This document shows positions 63,577 to 64,000 of a stretch of DNA of 64,000 nt, piece after piece. The stretch's first letter is position 1. Every line of letters starts with the position of its first letter. Both the position numbers and the translations under genes were made by a program. Where the stretch lies: assembly GCA_040389965.1 (NCBI GenBank), contig JAZJZF010000026.1, positions 9,157 to 73,156 on the forward strand, given 5' to 3'. The notes under the pieces are model-generated. The model did not search any database, had not been told where the DNA came from, and saw nothing but the letters and a program-made list of their open reading frames with translations. This stretch comes from UBA4416 sp040389965. GTDB lineage: Bacteria; Bacteroidota; Bacteroidia; B-17B0; Aurantibacillaceae.

Positions 63577-64000
63577 TGATAAACACCGTAATTGTTGACG
63601 ACGAAAAAAAAGGCAGGGATCTTTTACAGATCCTGCTCCGTGAACACTGTCCGGCTATTAATGTCGTAGGGGTTGCTGATGATATTTCAAAAGCCCTTGA
63701 ATTGATTAACTTATTAAATCCCGAACTTATTTTTTTGGACATTCATATGCCCGGCGGGTCAGGTTTCGACCTGTTGGAAAAGATCGGTGAACGTAAAATA
63801 AATGTCATTTTTGTGACAGCTTACCATGAACATGCCATTAAGGCCTTTAAGTTTTCGGCTCTGGATTATCTGCTAAAACCAATCGATGAAGAAGAACTGA
63901 TCAAGGCTGTTAAAAAAGCAGAGGCTGTAACAAGCAAAACACTTGCTTCAAAAGATGCTGAAGTACTTAAAGCCAATTACAACACCGGTGGAAATGGTCG
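63577..64000 (+). CDS. LytTR-type response regulator (partial, cut by window end)
   Basis: The first 141 codons of a response regulator. The receiver domain has the acidic pair V-D-D-E (residues 7-10), the phospho-acceptor aspartate in LIFLDIHMPGGSGFDLL, the T in FVTAYHEHAIKAF and the K in DYLLKPID. A linker begins at the window edge, where a LytTR DNA-binding domain is expected by family and by its kinase partner; that domain is not visible. The ATG lies 22 bp after the kinase stop, so they form one operon. Confidence 0.9.

Noticed and set aside
1..64000. CRISPR array
   Set aside because: The only regular repeats are protein-coding (SprB and Ig-like repeats); no short direct repeats with unique spacers and no cas genes.
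1..64000. tRNA or rRNA genes in the intergenic spaces
   Set aside because: All spacers were read and none shows tRNA arms (GGTTCGAAT-type) or rRNA sequence; detection by eye is limited.

Overview
The window is a 64 kb stretch of a Bacteroidota chromosome. It was probably assembled from metagenomic or draft data, because it carries two 10-N scaffold gaps. Evidence for the phylum: two protein types that end in the type IX secretion C-terminal domains (the gliding-motility-associated CHU_C/type B module and the 'YPNP' type A module); a giant SprB-repeat adhesin; promoters of the Bacteroidota form TTTG-N19-21-TAnnTTTG; an almost complete lack of Shine-Dalgarno sequences; and families typical of the phylum (DUF4175, DUF4421, WG repeats, TPR-SpoIIE phosphatases). 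By eye the DNA is AT-rich. No rRNA, tRNA, CRISPR array, transposase or phage gene was recognised.

Layout. 0-10.3 kb: a small secreted protein and a 3,255-residue SprB-like surface adhesin. 10.4-16.4 kb: housekeeping genes (purN, dnaX with an apparent -1 frameshift at an A10 run, a patatin-like lipase, radA) and a repeat-rich spacer. 16.4-20.8 kb: two tandem TPR-membrane-SpoIIE phosphatases made by a duplication that also copied the 3' end of radA. 20.8-34.7 kb: a CYTH enzyme, a TMTC-like GT-C membrane protein with a calcium-loop insert, a very large NtrY-like histidine kinase, a WG-repeat protein, small secreted and membrane proteins, a GT2-DUF2062 protein and an rRNA pseudouridine synthase. 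34.7-41.2 kb, mostly minus strand: a ComB-like phosphatase, gcvT with a previously uncalled 44-codon ORF ahead of it, a GT4 glycosyltransferase, a secreted GH18 chitinase-like protein interrupted by assembly gaps, and rpmH (L34), which is easily missed because it is short. 41.4-48.3 kb: an ABC exporter, and the minus-strand operon DUF4175 - RsbW-like ATPase - lipoprotein - ybeY with overlapping or touching stops and starts. 48.4-56.2 kb: a repeat-rich type B T9SS protein, dxs, and a multi-pass 'site-specific recombinase' family membrane protein. 56.3-64 kb: two tandem paralogous type B T9SS proteins, divergent from a propeller-type LytS-like histidine kinase and its response regulator, which is cut by the window end.

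How the genes fit together. The surface and secretion theme (four CHU_C proteins and one type A protein) implies a T9SS elsewhere in the genome; none of its core genes are here. Signalling is abundant: two SpoIIE phosphatases and one RsbW-like ATPase could belong to a partner-switching circuit, and there are two histidine kinases. The points most worth a second look are the exact 924-bp super-repeat in the adhesin, the dnaX slip site, the radA remnant plus 257 bp of perfect identity between the phosphatase paralogs, the EF-hand-like insert in the GT-C protein, the small leaderless ORF before gcvT, and the foreign-looking DNA inside the chitinase gene at a scaffold gap. I did not find a convincing wholly new multi-gene system.
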